A stretch of DNA of 64,000 nt, from NCBI RefSeq assembly GCF_004799325.1, contig NZ_SSMD01000004.1:310001-374000 (forward strand). The letters run 5' to 3'. This DNA is from Thalassobius vesicularis. GTDB taxonomy: Bacteria > Pseudomonadota > Alphaproteobacteria > Rhodobacterales > Rhodobacteraceae. The position numbers were made by a program, and so were the translations under genes. The notes under the pieces were generated by a model. That model saw nothing but the letters and a program-made list of their open reading frames with translations. It did not search any database and was not told where the DNA came from. Shown here piece by piece: positions 33,121-41,433 of the stretch; positions within the stretch are counted from its first letter, which is position 1; the number at the start of each line of letters is the position of its first letter.

Positions 33121-34233
33121 ATGAAACCGCAGACAGAGGCCGAACTGGCCGAGATGGTGGCCGGAACCAACGGGCCCTTGCGGGTGCGCGGCGGTGGAAC
33201 TCGGCCGATCGGGGCGCCGATGGCGGGCGAGGTGCTGGACATGTCCGGGATGTCGGGAGTGGTGCTGCATGAGCCGGGGGCGTTGACGCTGGTGGTGAAG
33301 GCGGGGACGCCGGTCGCCGAGGTGGAGCGGGTGCTGGCGGCCGAGGGGCAGCGACTGCCGTTCGAGCCCATGGATCATCGGGCTTTGCTGGGCTCGGACG
33401 GGGAGCCGACCATGGGCGGGGTTGTTGCGGCGAATGTCAGCGGGCCTCGGCGTGTGCAGGTTGGGGCGTGCCGGGATTTCTTGCTGGGGGTGCGGTTCGT
33501 CGATGGTACGGGCCGGGTGCTGAAGAACGGTGGGCGCGTGATGAAGAACGTGACCGGCTATGATCTGGTGAAATTGATGGCGGGGTCGTGGGGCACGTTG
33601 GGCGTGATGACCGAGCTGTCGTTCAAGGTGCTGGCTGTGCCGCAGGCCGAGGCCACGCTGGTCAAGCGCGGGGCGAGTGCGGCTGAGGGCGTGGCGCTGC
33701 TGAGCGAAGCCTTGGGCGCGCCTTATGACGTGTCGGGGGCGGCGCATCTGGAAGGGCGGACGCAGGTTCGGCTGGAGGGGCTGGCGGGCTCGGTCGCTTA
33801 CCGTGTGGATCAGTTGCGCAAGGGCTGTCTGGCGGGGTTCGATGTGGTCGAGGGGGCGGAAAGCCAGGCGCTGTGGCAGGAGGTGCGCGATGTCACGCCC
33901 TTTGCTGAGGCCGAGGGCGATGTGTGGCGCGTGTCGGTTAAGCCGTCCGACGGGCCGAAGCTGAGCGAGGCGCTGGACGCGGCGGGTGTGCGGCACCGGG
34001 CGATTTACGATTGGGGTGGTGGTTTGGTCTGGCTGTTGGTGCAACCGGGTGATGCGACGGCCATTCGGCCCGCTCTGGCGGCGTTTGGCGGCCATGCGAC
34101 GCTGATCCGGGGGCGGGCGCAGGCCGGTGTGCCGGTGTTCCAGCCCGAGCTGGCGCCGGTGGCGGCGATCTCTAGCGGGTTGCGGGCGAAGTTCGACCCG
34201 CGTGGCATTTTCAATCCGGGGCTGATGGGCTGA
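33121..34233 (+). CDS. glcE: Glycolate oxidase subunit GlcE
   Basis: A 370-residue FAD-binding subunit. It has RVRGGGTRPIGAP for the flavin pyrophosphate and GGVVAANVSGPRRVQVGACRD with NVTGYDLVKLMAGSWGTLGV, the conserved GlcE core. It forms the glycolate dehydrogenase complex with GlcD and GlcF. The only ribosome-binding-like sequence upstream is the AAAGAAG of the repeat element, six bases before the ATG. The stop overlaps the glcF start (TGATG). Confidence 0.94.
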   Translation: MKPQTEAELAEMVAGTNGPLRVRGGGTRPIGAPMAGEVLDMSGMSGVVLHEPGALTLVVKAGTPVAEVERVLAAEGQRLPFEPMDHRALLGSDGEPTMGGVVAANVSGPRRVQVGACRDFLLGVRFVDGTGRVLKNGGRVMKNVTGYDLVKLMAGSWGTLGVMTELSFKVLAVPQAEATLVKRGASAAEGVALLSEALGAPYDVSGAAHLEGRTQVRLEGLAGSVAYRVDQLRKGCLAGFDVVEGAESQALWQEVRDVTPFAEAEGDVWRVSVKPSDGPKLSEALDAAGVRHRAIYDWGGGLVWLLVQPGDATAIRPALAAFGGHATLIRGRAQAGVPVFQPELAPVAAISSGLRAKFDPRGIFNPGLMG

Positions 34234-35555
34234 TGCAGACTTATTTCACAGAAAAACAGCTGGAAGACCCGGCGCTCCAGCGCGCCAACGAAATCCTGCG
34301 CGCCTGTGTGCATTGCGGATTTTGTACTGCGACCTGCCCGACCTACCAGGTCTTGGGCGACGAATTGGACAGCCCGCGCGGGCGTATCTACCTGATCAAG
34401 GATATGCTGGAGAACGAGCGGGTCCCCGACGCCAAGACCGTCAAGCATATCGACCGCTGCCTGTCCTGTCTGGCGTGCATGACGACCTGCCCCAGTGGGG
34501 TGCATTACATGCACCTGATCGACCAGGCGCGGGCCTATATCGAGCAGAAATACAAGCGGCCGTTCAGTGACCGGGCCTTGCGCTGGATCCTGTCGCGCAT
34601 CCTGCCCTATCCGGGGCGGTTCCGGCTGGCGCTGTTGGGGGCCAAGATCGGGCGGCCGTTTGCGTTCCTGATGCCGGATGCGCGGCTGAAGGCGATGCTG
34701 CAGATGGCGCCGAAGAGCATCCCTCCGGTCAGCCGCAATGACGACCCGCAAAGCTTTGCTCCGCAGGGGCCGCGCAAGATGCGGGTGGCGCTGATGACGG
34801 GCTGTGCGCAGAAGGCACTGAACACCGACATCAACGACGCCACGATCCGCCTGCTGCGCCGTCTGGGCTGCGAGGTGGTCGTGGCCAAGGGCGCGGGCTG
34901 TTGCGGGGCGCTGACACATCATATGGGGCGCGAGGACGAGTCGCACGCAACTGCTGCGAAAAATATCCGGGCTTGGGTGGCCGAGATGGACGGCGACGGG
35001 CTGGATGCGATCGTCATCAACACCAGCGGCTGCGGCACCACGGTGAAGGATTACGGCTACATGTTCCGCAACGAGCCGCTGGCTGCGGACGCGGCGCGGG
35101 TCTCGGGGATTGCGATGGACGTGTCCGAGCTGCTGATGAAGCTGGACTTGCCCGAAGGCGAGGACAAGAAGCTGACCGTGGGCTATCACGCCGCCTGTTC
35201 TCTGCAGCACGGGCAGAAGGTGAAAACCTTTCCCAAGGACCTGCTGAAACGCGCGGGCTTCAAGGTGGCGGAGCCGGCGGATAGCCATCTTTGTTGTGGA
35301 TCTGCAGGGACTTACAACCTGATGCAGCCCGAGATTTCGGCCAAGCTGAAGGCGCGCAAGGTGCGCACGCTGGAGGCGGTGAAGCCGGATATCATCGCGG
35401 CGGGGAACATCGGGTGCATGGTCCAGATCGGATCTGGCACGCAGGTGCCGGTGGTGCATACGGTCGAGCTGCTGGATTGGGCGACGGGCGGGCCGATCCC
35501 GCCGGCGCTGGACGGCAAGGCGCGGCGCAATGACGGCGTGCCGATCCTGCGCTGA
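34233..35555 (+). CDS. glcF: Glycolate oxidase iron-sulfur subunit GlcF
   Basis: A 440-residue subunit. Two ferredoxin-type [4Fe-4S] motifs are intact: CVHCGFCTATCP (C25, C28, C31, C35) and CLSCLACMTTCP (C76, C79, C82, C86). The C-terminal half carries two CCG-type motifs (GAGCCGALTHH and LCCGSAGTY). It passes electrons from the flavin subunits to the quinone pool. It overlaps glcE by one base. Confidence 0.96.
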   Translation: MQTYFTEKQLEDPALQRANEILRACVHCGFCTATCPTYQVLGDELDSPRGRIYLIKDMLENERVPDAKTVKHIDRCLSCLACMTTCPSGVHYMHLIDQARAYIEQKYKRPFSDRALRWILSRILPYPGRFRLALLGAKIGRPFAFLMPDARLKAMLQMAPKSIPPVSRNDDPQSFAPQGPRKMRVALMTGCAQKALNTDINDATIRLLRRLGCEVVVAKGAGCCGALTHHMGREDESHATAAKNIRAWVAEMDGDGLDAIVINTSGCGTTVKDYGYMFRNEPLAADAARVSGIAMDVSELLMKLDLPEGEDKKLTVGYHAACSLQHGQKVKTFPKDLLKRAGFKVAEPADSHLCCGSAGTYNLMQPEISAKLKARKVRTLEAVKPDIIAAGNIGCMVQIGSGTQVPVVHTVELLDWATGGPIPPALDGKARRNDGVPILR

Positions 35556-35618
35556 CCTGCCCAATTTTCGCCAAATCGGTGCTATAAGACCGTAACAGGC
35601 AAGACACCCGGAGGCAGC

Positions 35619-36434
35619 ATGATCCGCGCGATCCTGAGCGTATTGGCGTTTTTCAGCGTCGTCTCAACGGCTTGCGCCGAGGATTCGGCGCTACGCCGGT
35701 TGAACACGGGCGACGAGTCGCGCGGGTGGGAAGCCGTGGGGCGGCTGGAGCTGGGCGGCAAGGGCTTTTGCACCGGCACGCTGATCGCGCCCGATCTGGT
35801 GCTGACGGCGGCGCATTGCCTGTTTGAACCATCGACCGGACAGCGCGTGGATTTCGGCAGCATCGAATTCCTGGCCGGCCTGCGCAACGGCCGCGCCGAA
35901 GCTTACCGCCGGGTGCGGCGCGTGGTGATCCATCCCTCGTACCGGTACGAGGGGGATGTCACCGCTGAAAGAGTACGTAACGACTTGGCATTGCTGCAAC
36001 TTTTGCGCCCGGTGCAGAACACAATCGTGACCCCGTTCGAGACCGCGGAACAGGCAGATCGGGGCGAATCCGTCAGCGTGGTATCCTATGCGCTGGACCG
36101 GGCGGCGGCACCGTCGCTGCAGAACAGCTGCAACGTATTGCAGCGGACCAAAGGCGTGCTGGTGACCAGTTGCGACGTGAATTTCGGCTCGTCCGGGGCG
36201 CCGATTTTCCGGGTGCGGAACGGGCAGGCGCAGGTTGTCTCGGTCGTGTCGGCCAAGGCCGAGATGGGGGGCAAGCGTGTCGCCTTGGGGGCACAGCTGG
36301 ATGGGGCCGTGGAATTGCTGAAAAATCAATTGGTTAGCGGCGTCGGCGTCACCCAGGATTTCATGCCGCGGATCAAGGGTGCGGTCCCCGTGACGGGGCG
36401 GTTCCCGGGCGGGGCGAAGTCGGTCAAACCGTAA
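35619..36434 (+). CDS. Secreted trypsin-like serine protease
   Basis: A 271-residue S1-family protease with a signal peptide (cleavage near residue 20). The catalytic triad is complete: H66 in VLTAAHC, D122 in RNDLALLQL and S192 in NFGSSGAPIF. The specificity region differs from classical trypsin. It is monocistronic as far as can be seen, with GGAGGC as ribosome binding site. The substrate is unknown; it may be a periplasmic or secreted housekeeping protease. It shares its side of the chromosome with the small heat-shock gene, 127 bases downstream. Confidence 0.9.
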   Translation: MIRAILSVLAFFSVVSTACAEDSALRRLNTGDESRGWEAVGRLELGGKGFCTGTLIAPDLVLTAAHCLFEPSTGQRVDFGSIEFLAGLRNGRAEAYRRVRRVVIHPSYRYEGDVTAERVRNDLALLQLLRPVQNTIVTPFETAEQADRGESVSVVSYALDRAAAPSLQNSCNVLQRTKGVLVTSCDVNFGSSGAPIFRVRNGQAQVVSVVSAKAEMGGKRVALGAQLDGAVELLKNQLVSGVGVTQDFMPRIKGAVPVTGRFPGGAKSVKP

Positions 36435-36560
36435 CCCCTTGAAACCGGGGAAATCCACCACCACCTGAACGATACGGGGACGCCAAGGATGGGTCCCCCA
36501 ACCCGCCTGTCCACATTGGAAGGCACCCAATTTTGGTATCGCTCAACCGGAGGATTCCCG
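36435..36560 (+). promoter_or_regulatory. Upstream region of hsp20 with a possible RpoH -35 box
   Basis: CTTGAAA at 36438-36444 matches the -35 element of alphaproteobacterial RpoH (sigma-32) promoters. A CCACCT at about 17 bases beyond is only a weak -10 match. The rest, up to GGAGG before the start, could fold, but I cannot show a thermometer structure. Confidence 0.3.
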
Positions 36561-37028
36561 ATGCGTAGCTTTGATCTTGCCCCCCTGTACCGCGCCACTG
36601 TCGGCTTTGACCAACTGGCGGACATGGTGGACCGGGCGTTTGCAGCCGATGTGGCTCAGCCCAGCTATCCCCCTTATAACATTGAAAAAACCGACGAGAA
36701 TGCGTACCGCATCTCGATCGCTGTCGCCGGGTTTTCCGCCGATGATCTGTCGGTCGAGGTGAAGGAAAACGCGCTGGTCGTGTCCGCCCGCAAAGCCGAA
36801 GAGGCCGAGCCGCGCACCTACCTGCACCGTGGCATCGCCACCCGCGCGTTCGAGCGTCGCTTCACCCTGGCCGACCACGTGCGCGTCACCGGCGCGGCCC
36901 ATGCCGACGGGATGCTGCACATCGATCTGATCCGCGAAATGCCCGAGGCGCTGAAGCCCCGGCGCATCGAAATCGCCAACGGTGTTGCGGCCCAAAAGGA
37001 CGTTTTGGACGCCAAGGCAGTGAATTGA
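36561..37028 (+). CDS. Small heat-shock protein (Hsp20/IbpA family)
   Basis: A 155-residue protein. The alpha-crystallin domain spans about 37-130 with PPYNIEKTDENAYRISIAVA, ENALVVSARK and the pattern HRGIATRAFERRFTLADHVRV. It holds unfolded proteins in a refoldable state during stress. The start follows GGAGG by seven bases. A strong intrinsic terminator follows the gene. Heat control by RpoH is plausible from the CTTGAAA box upstream, but unproven. Confidence 0.95.
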   Translation: MRSFDLAPLYRATVGFDQLADMVDRAFAADVAQPSYPPYNIEKTDENAYRISIAVAGFSADDLSVEVKENALVVSARKAEEAEPRTYLHRGIATRAFERRFTLADHVRVTGAAHADGMLHIDLIREMPEALKPRRIEIANGVAAQKDVLDAKAVN

Positions 37029-37088
37029 TAACCCGCCGAATCGTAAGATTTCTGCCGTAAACCGTACGTCCGAAATCTGACCCTGCGC

Positions 37089-37122
37089 GCCCGCCTTGCT
37101 CCTGCCGCAAGGCGGGCTTTTT
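37089..37122 (+). terminator. Intrinsic terminator of hsp20
   Basis: GCCCGCCTTG and CAAGGCGGGC form a ten-base-pair stem with a nine-base loop, followed by TTTTTC. Confidence 0.9.
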
Positions 37123-37207
37123 CGTGCCGATCACGAATTATGTCAGCTATATTGACTTAATGTCGCGCTTGCCCGAAGGTGCGCAACATAATTGCAGGAG
37201 TCGGGCC

Positions 37208-38422
37208 ATGAGCTTGCCTAATCTTTTCGCTACCCGGATCAAGGGAATGAAGGCCTCGGAAATCCGGGAGCTGCTGAAACTGCTGGATCAGCCCGACATC
37301 ATCAGCTTTGCCGGCGGCATCCCCGACCCGGCGCTGTTCCCGGTCGAGAAGTTCCAGGCGGCGATGGCCAAGGTGCTGGGGGGCGGGAATCACGCGGCCT
37401 CGCTGCAGTATTCGACGTCCGAGGGGCATAAGCCGCTGCGCGAGTGGATCGCGGCCGAGATGGGCCGCATCGGCATCGCCTGCACGCCGGACAATATCCT
37501 GATCACCAGCGGGTCTCAGCAGGCGCTGGACTATCTGGGCAAGCTGTTCCTGTCGCCGGGTGATACCGCGCTGGTGGGCTGGCCGACCTATCTGGGCGCG
37601 CTGGGGGCGTTCAACGCCTATGAGCCGCGCTATGACCGGCTGCAGCCGGGCGGCAATCGCAGCGCGCAGGACTATGCCGCGCAGGCTGCGCCGGGCCGGG
37701 TGAAGTTCGCCTACCTGTCGGTGGATTTCGCCAACCCGACCGGGGTGACGCTGACCCAGACCGAGCGCGAGCAGGTGCTGGATCTGGCCGAGGAGCTGGA
37801 CTGCGCCGTGATCGAGGACGCGGCCTATCAGTCGCTGCGCTATGACGGCCCCGCGATCCCGCCGATCCTGTCGCTGGAGATCGCGCGGAAGGGATCGATT
37901 GACGCCTGCCGGACGGTCTATTGCGGCTCGTTCTCCAAGACGCTGTCGCCGGGTCTGCGGATCGGCTGGGTCTGTGCGGCCAAGCCGGTGATCAGCCAGA
38001 TGGTGCTGCTGAAACAGGCGGGCGACCTGCACACGCCGACGCTGAACCAGATGGCGATTGCCGAGGTCGCCAACGACGATTTCGACGGCCATATCGAGCA
38101 GGTGCGGGCGCTGTATCGCTCCAGACGGGACCGTATGTTGGCGGCGCTGGAGCGGCACATGCCGGCGGGCGTGGAATGGACCCGGCCCGAGGGCGGCATG
38201 TTCGTCTGGCTGACCCTGCCCAAGGGCATGGACGGGGCCGAGCTGTTGGCGCAGGCGCTGCGGACGGAAAAGGTGGCGTTCGTGCCGGGTGGCGCGTTCT
38301 TTGCGGACGGCTCGGGGCGGAACTCGCTGCGGCTGAACTTCTCCAGCCCGTCGCAGCAGGCGATCGACGAAGGCATCGCGCGGCTGGGTCGTGTGCTGAC
38401 GGCGGCGCTGACCCCGGCGTGA
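37208..38422 (+). CDS. PLP-dependent aminotransferase (2-aminoadipate/MocR-like class I)
   Basis: A 404-residue fold-type I aminotransferase. The N-terminus KASEIRELLKLLDQPDIISFAGG is typical of the LysN/2-aminoadipate transaminase group. The PLP lysine lies in GSFSKTLSPGLRIGW, and the carboxylate-binding arginine near LRLNFSS. It lacks a DNA-binding domain, unlike the regulator at 54134. Substrates in this group vary (aromatic, branched-chain or aminoadipate), so the donor is undecided. The start at 37208 follows GCAGGAG. An imperfect dyad TGTCA-N6-TTGAC lies upstream at 37141-37156. Confidence 0.88.
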   Translation: MSLPNLFATRIKGMKASEIRELLKLLDQPDIISFAGGIPDPALFPVEKFQAAMAKVLGGGNHAASLQYSTSEGHKPLREWIAAEMGRIGIACTPDNILITSGSQQALDYLGKLFLSPGDTALVGWPTYLGALGAFNAYEPRYDRLQPGGNRSAQDYAAQAAPGRVKFAYLSVDFANPTGVTLTQTEREQVLDLAEELDCAVIEDAAYQSLRYDGPAIPPILSLEIARKGSIDACRTVYCGSFSKTLSPGLRIGWVCAAKPVISQMVLLKQAGDLHTPTLNQMAIAEVANDDFDGHIEQVRALYRSRRDRMLAALERHMPAGVEWTRPEGGMFVWLTLPKGMDGAELLAQALRTEKVAFVPGGAFFADGSGRNSLRLNFSSPSQQAIDEGIARLGRVLTAALTPA

Positions 38423-38534
38423 ATGGGGGGCGAAGGCGGCCGATTTTCCGTGCCGCGTTAAGGGTTTGCTAAGGCATTTCGCGCAATCTGACCCTGACTA
38501 TTTCGCCCAACCCATTTCATTCCGGAGGCACGCC

Positions 38535-38942
38535 TTGGACCCGCAGAACCTGAACCTGATCAAGGACAGCTTTCCGTCGGTTTTCCAGCACAAGGCGGAA
38601 ATTGCGACGCAGTTCTATGACCGGCTGTTCGCGTCCGTGCCTGAGACGCGGCAGATGTTCCGGGCCGAGATGGCGACGCAAAAGGAAATGCTGGCCTCGG
38701 TGCTGACGACGCTGGCCAAGGCGAGTTTCGATCCGGAGAAATTGCAGGACGTCATCGCGCGGCTGGCGCGCAGTCATGCCGGGCTGGGCATCACCGAAGC
38801 GCAGTTCCGCGCCGGAGAGACGGCCCTGATGGAGGCGTTGGGCAGCGTGATGGCGCCCAAGCTGCCGCCGCCGGCCCTGTTGGCCTGGCAGGCGGCGATC
38901 CGGCGGGTGATCGCGGCAATGATCGACCCGCCAGAAAACTAA
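38535..38942 (+). CDS. Single-domain bacterial globin
   Basis: A 135-residue haem protein resembling the globin part of flavohaemoglobin (Vitreoscilla-type). The helix pattern NLIKDSFPSVFQHKAEIATQFYDRLF is followed by the proximal histidine in LARSHAGLGI (H81). There is no flavin domain. Such globins bind oxygen or detoxify nitric oxide. The start is TTG at 38535, supported by CCGGAGG six bases upstream; a longer frame has no such site. TTAA-N7-CTAA at 38458-38472 resembles a CtrA box. Confidence 0.88.
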   Translation: MDPQNLNLIKDSFPSVFQHKAEIATQFYDRLFASVPETRQMFRAEMATQKEMLASVLTTLAKASFDPEKLQDVIARLARSHAGLGITEAQFRAGETALMEALGSVMAPKLPPPALLAWQAAIRRVIAAMIDPPEN

Positions 38943-38954
38943 CCGGAGTCGTGA

Positions 38955-40436
38955 TCAGACGGACATGCAGATGTATTTCATCTCCAGGTAATCCTCGATC
39001 CCGTGGTGGCTGCCTTCGCGGCCCAGACCGGACTGCTTGACGCCGCCAAAGGGGGCGACCTCGGTCGAGATGATGCCGGTGTTGACGCCGACGATGCCGT
39101 ATTCCAGCGCCTCGGCGACCTTGTACACGCGGCTCAGGTCCTTGGCGTAGAAGTACGAGGCCAGACCGAAGATCGTGTCATTGGCCATGTGGATCACCTC
39201 GTCCTCGTCCTTGAAGCGGAACAGCGGCGCGAGCGGGCCAAAGGTTTCGTCGGTGGCGAACATCATGTCCTGAGTCGCGCCGGTGACGATGGTCGGGGGC
39301 AGGAAATACCCCGCGCCCTGGATCGGATCACCGCCGCCCAGAATCACCTTGCCGCCCTTGGCGGTGGCGTCGGCGACGTGTTCCTGCACCTTGGTGATCG
39401 CGTCGGTGTTGATCAGCGGGCCCAGATCGGTGCCGGCGGTCAGGCCATCGCCGACCTTCAGCTGGCTGACGGCGATCTTCAGCTTTTCGGCAAAGGCGTC
39501 GTACACGCCGTCCTGCACGTAGATGCGGTTCGCGCAAACGCAGGTCTGGCCGTTGTTGCGGAACTTGCACAGGATCGCGCCCGCGACGGCGGCGTCCAGA
39601 TCGGCGTCATCGAACACGATGAAGGGCGCGTTGCCGCCCAGCTCCATCGAGCATTTCATGACCTGATCGGCGGCCTGACGCAGCAGGATGCGGCCAACCT
39701 CGGTCGAGCCGGTGAAGGTCAGCTTGCGGACGGCGGGGTTCTCGCAGAACTCCTTGCCGATCTCGCTGCTGCGCGACGAGGTGACGACGCTGAACACGCC
39801 CTTGGGAATGCCGGCGCGCTCGGCCAGAACGGCCAGAACGGTGGCCGACAGCGGCGTTTCGGCGGCGGGACGGGCGACAAAGGCGCAACCGGCGGCCAGC
39901 GCGGGGCCGGCCTTGCGGGTGATCATCGCGTTCGGGAAGTTCCACGGCGTGATCGAGGCGGCCACACCGATGGGCTGCTTGATCACGGTGATGCGCTTGT
40001 CACGCTGGTGGCCGGGGATGGTTTCGCCGTAGATGCGCTTGGCCTCTTCGCCGAAGAATTCGATGAACGAGGCGCCATAGACGATTTCGCCGCGCGCTTC
40101 GGCCAGGGGTTTGCCCTGCTCGGCGGTCAGGATCGTGGCCAGGTCGTCGGCGTTTTCGATCATCAGGTCGAACCAGCGACGCATGACGGCGGCGCGTTCC
40201 TTGCCGGTCCACTTGGCCCATTCTTTCTGGGCCTTTTCGGCCACGGCGATGGTCTGAGCCACCTGCGCGCGCGACAGATCGGACATGTTGGCGATGACAT
40301 CGCCACGCGCCGGGTTGGTGACCGGGAAGGTCGCGCCATTTTCGCCGTCCAGCCACTCGCCGCCCGCATAGGCGCGTTCGGCCAGCAGGCTGGGGTCTTT
40401 CAACAGCGATTTGAGATCGGTTTTGGTGTCCAGCAT
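38955..40436 (-). CDS. gabD: NAD(P)-dependent succinate-semialdehyde dehydrogenase
   Basis: A 493-residue aldehyde dehydrogenase. It has the cofactor motif FTGSTEVGR, the general base E265 in MELGGNAP and the catalytic C299 in NNGQTCVCANR. The overall pattern (ITPWNFPNAMITRKAGPALAAGC, then PFGGVKQSGLGREGS) fits GabD, which converts succinate semialdehyde to succinate in 4-aminobutyrate breakdown. Glutarate semialdehyde is an alternative substrate. No gabT is next to it. The start at 40436 follows GAGGGGATG. It is divergent from the hydrolase gene. Confidence 0.92.
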   Translation of the reverse strand: MLDTKTDLKSLLKDPSLLAERAYAGGEWLDGENGATFPVTNPARGDVIANMSDLSRAQVAQTIAVAEKAQKEWAKWTGKERAAVMRRWFDLMIENADDLATILTAEQGKPLAEARGEIVYGASFIEFFGEEAKRIYGETIPGHQRDKRITVIKQPIGVAASITPWNFPNAMITRKAGPALAAGCAFVARPAAETPLSATVLAVLAERAGIPKGVFSVVTSSRSSEIGKEFCENPAVRKLTFTGSTEVGRILLRQAADQVMKCSMELGGNAPFIVFDDADLDAAVAGAILCKFRNNGQTCVCANRIYVQDGVYDAFAEKLKIAVSQLKVGDGLTAGTDLGPLINTDAITKVQEHVADATAKGGKVILGGGDPIQGAGYFLPPTIVTGATQDMMFATDETFGPLAPLFRFKDEDEVIHMANDTIFGLASYFYAKDLSRVYKVAEALEYGIVGVNTGIISTEVAPFGGVKQSGLGREGSHHGIEDYLEMKYICMSV

Positions 40437-40516
40437 AACATCCCCTCTCGAATTTTGCTCTGGCACAGGGAAAACACTTGGCAGTACGGTTGTCCAGCGC
40501 GTTTGATCAAATGAAA

Positions 40517-40530
40517 CTTAACATGTTAAG
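40517..40530. promoter_or_regulatory. Perfect 14-base palindrome before the hydrolase start
   Basis: CTTAACATGTTAAG is an exact palindrome ending three bases before the hydrolase ATG. It lies where the ribosome binding site should be, in the 97-base gap shared with gabD. MarR- and LysR-type regulators use such sites, so it is a good operator candidate. Confidence 0.5.
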
Positions 40531-40533
40531 CAA

Positions 40534-41340
40534 ATGAGTCAAGATACCCTCGATGATGCCTATGCCAATGCGGCGTATATTCCCGGTGCCGATGCGTTTC
40601 CGCTGCGTTGGGCCGAAACTGCAGCCGCCTTTCGCGAAGGGATGAGCGAGGCCGGAGCGGCCGAGCTGAACATCCCCTACGGGCCATCGGCGCGGCAGCG
40701 GTTCGACCTGTTCCTGCCCGAGGGCACGGCAAAGGGGCTGCTGGTTTTCGTGCACGGGGGCTATTGGCTGCGGTTCGACAAGTCCTACTGGTCGGGATTC
40801 GCGGCTGGCGCGGTGCAGGCGGGTTGGGCGGTGGCGATGCCCAGCTATGATCTGTGCCCGGACGTGTCGATTGCGGATATCACGCAGCAGATCGCGCATA
40901 TGATCCCGGTGGCGGCCGACATGGTGGCCGGGCCGATCGTGCTGGTGGGGCATTCGGCGGGCGGGCACCTGGTGGCGCGGATGTGCGTGCCCGGCGTGCT
41001 GCCCGAGACGGTGGCCGAGCGGGTGGTGCGCGTGATGCCGATCTCGCCGGTGGCGGATCTGCGGCCGTTGCTGCGGACCTCGATGAACGACGCGTTCAAG
41101 CTGGATCTGGCGGCGGCCGAAGCCGAAAGCCCGGCGCTGATGGTGCCGCGCGAAGGGATCGCCGTGGTCGTCTGGGTCGGGGCCGAGGAACGCCCGGTGT
41201 TCCTGGAGCAAGCCGCCGCACTGGCCGAGGCCTGGGGCTGTCCTTGCGTGATCGACCCGGGCAAGCATCATTTCGATGTGGTCGACGGGATGGCCGAGGT
41301 GGGAAGCCGGATGCTGGCCCGGCTGTTGCCGGACCTCTGA
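40534..41340 (+). CDS. Alpha/beta hydrolase, arylformamidase-like
   Basis: A 268-residue alpha/beta hydrolase. The oxyanion motif HGGYW (74-78), the nucleophile elbow GHSAGGH (S141) and a late histidine in KHHFDVVDG match the kynurenine formamidase branch of the esterase family. That enzyme hydrolyses N-formylkynurenine in tryptophan breakdown. Other kyn genes are absent nearby, so a general esterase role is possible. No clear Shine-Dalgarno site precedes the ATG; a perfect palindrome lies there instead. Confidence 0.85.
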   Translation: MSQDTLDDAYANAAYIPGADAFPLRWAETAAAFREGMSEAGAAELNIPYGPSARQRFDLFLPEGTAKGLLVFVHGGYWLRFDKSYWSGFAAGAVQAGWAVAMPSYDLCPDVSIADITQQIAHMIPVAADMVAGPIVLVGHSAGGHLVARMCVPGVLPETVAERVVRVMPISPVADLRPLLRTSMNDAFKLDLAAAEAESPALMVPREGIAVVVWVGAEERPVFLEQAAALAEAWGCPCVIDPGKHHFDVVDGMAEVGSRMLARLLPDL

Positions 41341-41350
41341 GCGGGGCGCA

Positions 41351-41432
41351 AAATTCCTTCGAGGAATTTTGACCGGAAAATTTGAAATTTTCCGGGCCTC
41401 CGGCGGGAGTATTTGGTTCAGAAAGAAACCAG
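41351..41432 (+). repeat. Type A repeat with tandem hairpins, copy 7
   Basis: The element has hairpin 1 AAATTCCT-TCG-AGGAATTT (41351-41369) and hairpin 2 CCGGAAAATTT-G-AAATTTTCCGG (41373-41395). It then has GCCTCCGGCGGGAGTATTT and TTCAGAAAGAAACC. It shares this full layout with the copy at 47235-47313. It lies between the convergent hydrolase and peptidase genes and could end both transcripts. Confidence 0.75.
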
Positions 41433-41433
41433 G

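Noticed and set aside
37208-38422. A MocR-type regulator at this place
   Set aside because: The protein lacks the N-terminal winged helix; it begins directly with the aminotransferase domain.
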